Shown here: one piece after another, positions 14,089-17,710 of the stretch | Layout of the letters: each line of letters begins with the position of its first letter | Position numbering within the stretch: position 1 is the first letter of the stretch | Assembly: GCA_012514125.1 (NCBI GenBank) | Contig: JAAZAW010000184.1 | Coordinates: 1 to 17,710, forward strand | Source of the DNA: Phycisphaerae bacterium | GTDB taxonomy: Bacteria; Planctomycetota; Phycisphaerae; JAAYCJ01 | Direction of reading: 5' to 3' | Length of the DNA stretch: 17,710 nucleotides | Position numbers and translations under genes: made by a program | The notes under the pieces: model-generated | The model's database searches: none | What the model saw: only the letters and a program-made list of their open reading frames with translations | What the model was told of the DNA's origin: nothing

Positions 14089-15480
14089 ATGGGATCAAAT
14101 GATTGGTTTGAAGCGGAAAATCGGGCTGAAAGGGCCAATGAATTGCTCGAATCGCATCGCTGGGAAGAAGCCTTGGACGAACTCAGAGCTGCCGTTGATA
14201 TCAATCCCGAAAACGTCAACTGGCAAATAAGTCTGGGTAAACTCCTGGACGAGCTTCATCGATATGATCAAGCCGTTGCCGTCTATGAAAAAGCTTGTGA
14301 AATCGAGCCTCAAAATCTGGAAATCCTGACGACGATGGGATTGGATTACGCTCGATTGGGAAACTTTGAAAGATCATTGAATATTTTTGAACAGATCGAA
14401 TCGATCGACCCTGATTATGAGCCGTCCTTCTGCCATCGGGTTTATATCTATTACGCCATGGGCAATCACGACAAAGCCGAGGAAATGTTTTATATGGCCC
14501 GGCAAATTTCCGAACATTGTCCGATATGTTATCACAATATGGGACTTTCACTTTTAGCCCGCGACCAGCATGAACGAGCGCTCTATTGCTTCCGGATGGC
14601 GGAAGAACTGCGAGAGGATTATCCGCAGATCAATCAGCGTATCGCCGAATGTTATTGGAAAATGGGCAAAAACGGTGAAGCGCGCGAAGCCTATCTCCGG
14701 GAACTCCGAAAAGACCCGCAAAATACCGAAGCCCTTTTGCAATATTCACAACTGCTGATGGAACTTGGACAGATCGACGGAGCCCGTGAAAAACTCCACC
14801 GAATCATCGAATTCGACCCCGAAAGTATCGTGGCGCACCTGAGCCTCGGCTCCCTGGCCATGCAGGAAGAAAATTACCATACCGCCATTGAACATTTCGC
14901 GGCTGCCTTGGAAATCAGACCTTATTATCACGACATCCGGCGACAACTCGCCCAAGCGTATCAGGCGATCGGTCAATTGGAACTCGCTCGAGAAGAACTG
15001 AAAAAAACACTCGATATCGATGATGAACAGCCCGAAGTCCTGATGGAATTGGCACAGATATGTGTTCAGCACGACGACCCCAAAAGCGCTCAGGAATATC
15101 TCGAAGAGTTGAATCGAATGACGCCCTGCGAACCTGAAGTCCTTCACAATCTCGCGGTATGCCATTTCTTGCAGGACCAGTGGGAACAGGGAATCGATTT
15201 GTGCCGTCAGGCGCTCAAGATCGATCCGCAGTACATGCCGGCGATGCACAAACTCGCAGCAGCGTATATTTCCAATCGGGAATACATCCAGGCCCGCAAG
15301 GTGATCGACGATGCGCTCAAAATGGAACCGGACAACGAAAAGTTCCTGGAACTTTCCAGGCAACTTACAGCTCACAGGCTTAGTCACGTTGTCGCTTCAG
15401 CCATTAAACCGATTAAATCCGTAGGCAAACGAATTTCAAAGTTCTTCTCTTCTTCAGCGGTCACCGCCGGAAAAGAATAA
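14089..15480 (+). CDS. Soluble tetratricopeptide-repeat (TPR) protein
   Basis: The ATG at 14089 is chosen because GGTGAGG lies 8 nt upstream; the ATG at 14083 is too close to it, and the ATG at 14029 has no site. The 463-aa product is almost entirely TPRs, about eleven 34-residue units. Typical phrases are YDQAVAVYEKACEIEPQN, YHTAIEHFAAALEIRPYY and WEQGIDLCRQALKIDPQY. There is no signal peptide, no transmembrane segment and no attached enzymatic domain. The C-terminal 35 residues are basic and Ser-rich (IKPIKSVGKRISKFF) and could contact membrane or nucleic acid. TPR arrays are protein-binding scaffolds, and the partner is unknown. It is convergent with yidC, the stops being 11 bp apart. Confidence 0.92.
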   Translation: MGSNDWFEAENRAERANELLESHRWEEALDELRAAVDINPENVNWQISLGKLLDELHRYDQAVAVYEKACEIEPQNLEILTTMGLDYARLGNFERSLNIFEQIESIDPDYEPSFCHRVYIYYAMGNHDKAEEMFYMARQISEHCPICYHNMGLSLLARDQHERALYCFRMAEELREDYPQINQRIAECYWKMGKNGEAREAYLRELRKDPQNTEALLQYSQLLMELGQIDGAREKLHRIIEFDPESIVAHLSLGSLAMQEENYHTAIEHFAAALEIRPYYHDIRRQLAQAYQAIGQLELAREELKKTLDIDDEQPEVLMELAQICVQHDDPKSAQEYLEELNRMTPCEPEVLHNLAVCHFLQDQWEQGIDLCRQALKIDPQYMPAMHKLAAAYISNREYIQARKVIDDALKMEPDNEKFLELSRQLTAHRLSHVVASAIKPIKSVGKRISKFFSSSAVTAGKE

Positions 15481-15491
15481 AACTTGACTTT

Positions 15492-17501
15492 TTATTTCTT
15501 ATGCTTCCCTTTCGCCGATTTTTGTTGCTCATATTGCTGAGCCAAACTTTCGGCTTTGCTCTGTAATTTGGTCCACCAGGATGGAAGTTCTTTTTTAGGT
15601 TTCGAGGGCAGTTTTGCCTCTTCTTCCAAATGCCGGCGAATGCGTTTATTTTCGATAATGCCCAGGAAGTTACTCGTCAGAATGTAAAGGTTTAAACCGC
15701 TTGGAGCGTTGTAAAGAATCAGTCCGAAGAAAATGCCCATGAAATAGAACATGATCTTCTGTTGCCTGGCTTGGGCCGGATCGGTATTCGCTACAGAGGC
15801 CTGGGCCGTGAATTTCTGCTGAAGGATCATCGAAACCATCATGATCAGTGGCAGGATGTTTAATTCATGAACCGGACCAATCATCATGGAGATCAACGGC
15901 ACATTATAACCCGCCGGATTCGCAAACTGAATCAACGCGTCAGGACTCGCCAGGTCCTTGATCCACAGGAAAAATGGTTGATGGCGAAGTTCGAAGGTAT
16001 TATTCAACGCCGTCCACAACGCGATCCAGATCGGCATCTGCAGCAGCATCGGCAGACATCCGAGTACCGAACCGGCAGGGTTCACTCCCTCTTCCTTATA
16101 CAGCTCCATCATCGCCTTGTTCATCCCCTCGCGATTGTCTTTATATTTGACCTTCAGGGCGTTGATCTTGGGCTGAAGTTTCTGCATGTCCCGCTGCATT
16201 CGCATCATATTCATTTGGCTTGATTTGGAAATCGGATGGAGCACGACCCGCACAAGGACCACCAGCAGAATGATCGCCACACCATAATTTCTCGTCAGGA
16301 AATAAAGCCCTTTGAGCAACCAAGCCATGAAATCCGCCAGCGATTGGAGTGTGCACCAGGACGTCTCAAATGTTTGCATATAGCCCCAGTCCCGATATTT
16401 ACCAAAGCCTAACACTTGATCGGTCTTGGGTCCAAGATAAAGCTGAAAGTGAAGCGTCGATGAAGCCTGGGCGTCGAGTTCGATGGGCTTGGTCACCCAG
16501 GTCGTCGTTAAATCCAAGGGCATTTCCTTATGGTCGCTGTACGAACGGGCTTCGATCTTCGCGATCATTTTTCCATCGAGCTTGCCCTTTTCGTCCACAT
16601 TGGCCAGTAAGGCTGCAAAATATTTATTCACAACACCCGCCCAGACGGGAGTCTGATCCGGCGTATTGAGCAGGAAAGTATGTTCGGACTTTTTCTCCAG
16701 GGTCGGACGATCGATCTGAACCACGGCGATATCGTCAAGGGCATCTTTCTCCAACGAGCCACCGAAAGCCTTCTGGTCCTCGCTCCGGCGTTCCTCTTTA
16801 CGGATACCGATAGACCCGCCCTGGGTTACCACCGCTGTGAATTTCTGATCGGTTAGATTTTGCAGGCGAAGCGATACGTTCAAATCGAACGTGTCTTTCT
16901 TCAAACTGTAGGTTTTGATCACGCGCACCAGTTTCTGGTCGTCTCTCGTCAGATCGACCCAGAAGCGGATCGATTCGCCGTCATCGCTCTTTTTGATCTC
17001 ATGAAACCACCGTGCCTGATCCAGATTGACAAAATAACTCTGTCCATCCTGATCTTTGAGCATCACCGATTCGGTCGCCAGCGAGCATCGGACCCCTGTG
17101 GGATATTCCACCGGAGCAATCACGGTATAGCCGACATCGGATTCTTTGACGCTTTCGGTGTACTTGCTGGTCAATTGCCCCACGCATAGCGAGGCCCCTT
17201 CGTTGGTAAACTGCACCCGCATTTCATAGCCGCTCTCTCGATCGCCGCTGCCGAGTTCAAGCTGATCATTTTTCTTCGAATCCTGCGCAACACTCAAACT
17301 CCCGCTCATCGCGGCAGTAGCTGTAACCTGCCTGGTTGCCTCGTTTGGACCGGTCTGTGAAGCGGCCTGCTGAGTTGAAGCCGGTTGAGTCGTCTGGGCG
17401 GGAGGCGGTTGAACGCCGAACATTCCCGGCCAAAGCCGCATCACCAGCATATACAACAACAACGACAGCAAGACCGCGGTAATTAATCTGCGAGTTTCCA
17501 T
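15492..17501 (-). CDS. yidC: Membrane protein insertase YidC
   Basis: This 669-aa protein is the YidC/Oxa1/Alb3 insertase that places and folds proteins in the inner membrane, alone or with SecYEG. An N-terminal helix (residues 5-28) is followed by a Pro/Gln/Thr-rich linker and a large periplasmic beta domain (about 80-375), as in Gram-negative YidC. The insertase core spans about 395-640. The groove arginine is Arg418 in LVVLVRVVLHPISK. The cytoplasmic hairpin follows (MNMMRMQRDMQKLQPK onward), then LPMLLQMPIWIALW and the late NAPSGLNLYILTSN signature. The C-terminal tail is Lys-rich, typical of ribosome contact. The start has AGGATAGGT just upstream. yidC often follows rpmH and rnpA, but neither is visible in the 209 bases upstream. 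Confidence 0.97.
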   Translation of the reverse strand: METRRLITAVLLSLLLYMLVMRLWPGMFGVQPPPAQTTQPASTQQAASQTGPNEATRQVTATAAMSGSLSVAQDSKKNDQLELGSGDRESGYEMRVQFTNEGASLCVGQLTSKYTESVKESDVGYTVIAPVEYPTGVRCSLATESVMLKDQDGQSYFVNLDQARWFHEIKKSDDGESIRFWVDLTRDDQKLVRVIKTYSLKKDTFDLNVSLRLQNLTDQKFTAVVTQGGSIGIRKEERRSEDQKAFGGSLEKDALDDIAVVQIDRPTLEKKSEHTFLLNTPDQTPVWAGVVNKYFAALLANVDEKGKLDGKMIAKIEARSYSDHKEMPLDLTTTWVTKPIELDAQASSTLHFQLYLGPKTDQVLGFGKYRDWGYMQTFETSWCTLQSLADFMAWLLKGLYFLTRNYGVAIILLVVLVRVVLHPISKSSQMNMMRMQRDMQKLQPKINALKVKYKDNREGMNKAMMELYKEEGVNPAGSVLGCLPMLLQMPIWIALWTALNNTFELRHQPFFLWIKDLASPDALIQFANPAGYNVPLISMMIGPVHELNILPLIMMVSMILQQKFTAQASVANTDPAQARQQKIMFYFMGIFFGLILYNAPSGLNLYILTSNFLGIIENKRIRRHLEEEAKLPSKPKKELPSWWTKLQSKAESLAQQYEQQKSAKGKHKK

Positions 17502-17532
17502 ACCTATCCTGAATCTACATAAAATTATTATT

Positions 17533-17544
17533 AATAACGTTATT
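17533..17544. promoter_or_regulatory. 12-bp palindrome AATAACGTTATT upstream of yidC
   Basis: This is a perfect 12-bp palindrome 31 bp before the yidC start codon. It sits in an AT-rich stretch where a promoter would be expected (TTGTTT about 17 bp from TATTAA on the minus strand). It could be an operator or chance. The rest, 17545-17710, shows no gene I can support. Short minus-strand frames open to the edge end near 17655-17670 and may be the tail of an upstream gene. Confidence 0.3.
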
Positions 17545-17710
17545 GGTCATTTGAAACAATTAAACCCTGAATGTTATTCCAAACGAGCCGACAAATCAAA
17601 TCTTTTTGGACATCAATCAGGGCAATCGCATGAAGTTCATGTTTAATTTTAATATTTATTAAAATTTACGCGATTTGGGTTTTCTGTGATAAGGTAAACC
17701 GCTCGAACAC

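Noticed and set aside
17600..17710. C-terminal tail of an upstream minus-strand gene
   Set aside because: Two frames stay open to the edge for only about 15 codons each. Neither can be preferred or identified.
1..17710. CRISPR array or known defence operon
   Set aside because: I found no regularly spaced direct repeats with unique spacers and no cas or other defence gene set. The Fic gene alone is not sufficient.

Overview
The window suggests a Gram-negative-type bacterium of roughly mid GC content. It has Sec and lipoprotein signal sequences, a YidC with a large periplasmic domain and a periplasmic metal-binding protein. The protein style reminds me of Planctomycetota (Phycisphaerae-like), but no marker here proves that. 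Most of the window is ordinary chromosome; the left 2.3 kb looks accessory.

Layout. Positions 1-2370 hold the displaced 3' half of a tRNA-Gly(CCC), a minus-strand Fic AMP-transferase with its own wHTH domain and a phased operator-like repeat array in its promoter, and a broken IS66-like transposase. From 2376 a plus-strand pair encodes a long-chain polyprenyl diphosphate synthase and a two-helix membrane protein with TPR-like repeats; the genes overlap by 7 nt. A strongly base-paired element (4528-4625) follows, then an SGNH-hydrolase lipoprotein with a good promoter. Convergent to it is an alpha/beta-hydrolase that has lost its nucleophile Ser and catalytic His. A secreted two-domain M16 metalloprotease (6497-9361) follows, ending at a long hairpin.

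On the minus strand, 9466-10647 contains a degenerate nucleoside-phosphorylase-like gene. Upstream of it is a separate small transcription unit: a near-consensus sigma70 promoter, about 240 nt with hairpins and a 47-codon ORF, and a strong intrinsic terminator. Next, still on the minus strand, is a complete zinc/manganese-type ABC importer operon (binding protein, ATPase, permease; 13820 down to 10648). A plus-strand soluble TPR protein (14089-15480) converges on minus-strand yidC (15492-17501). The last 200 bases hold no gene I can support.

Working together: the ABC operon forms one metal importer. YidC inserts membrane proteins, and the polyprenyl synthase supplies isoprenoid chains for quinone or carrier lipid. 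The most interesting unexplained items are the 10345-10617 mini transcription unit, the 20-bp-phased ATTAAAGG array before fic, the 4528-4625 folded element, and the pseudoenzyme-like hydrolase.
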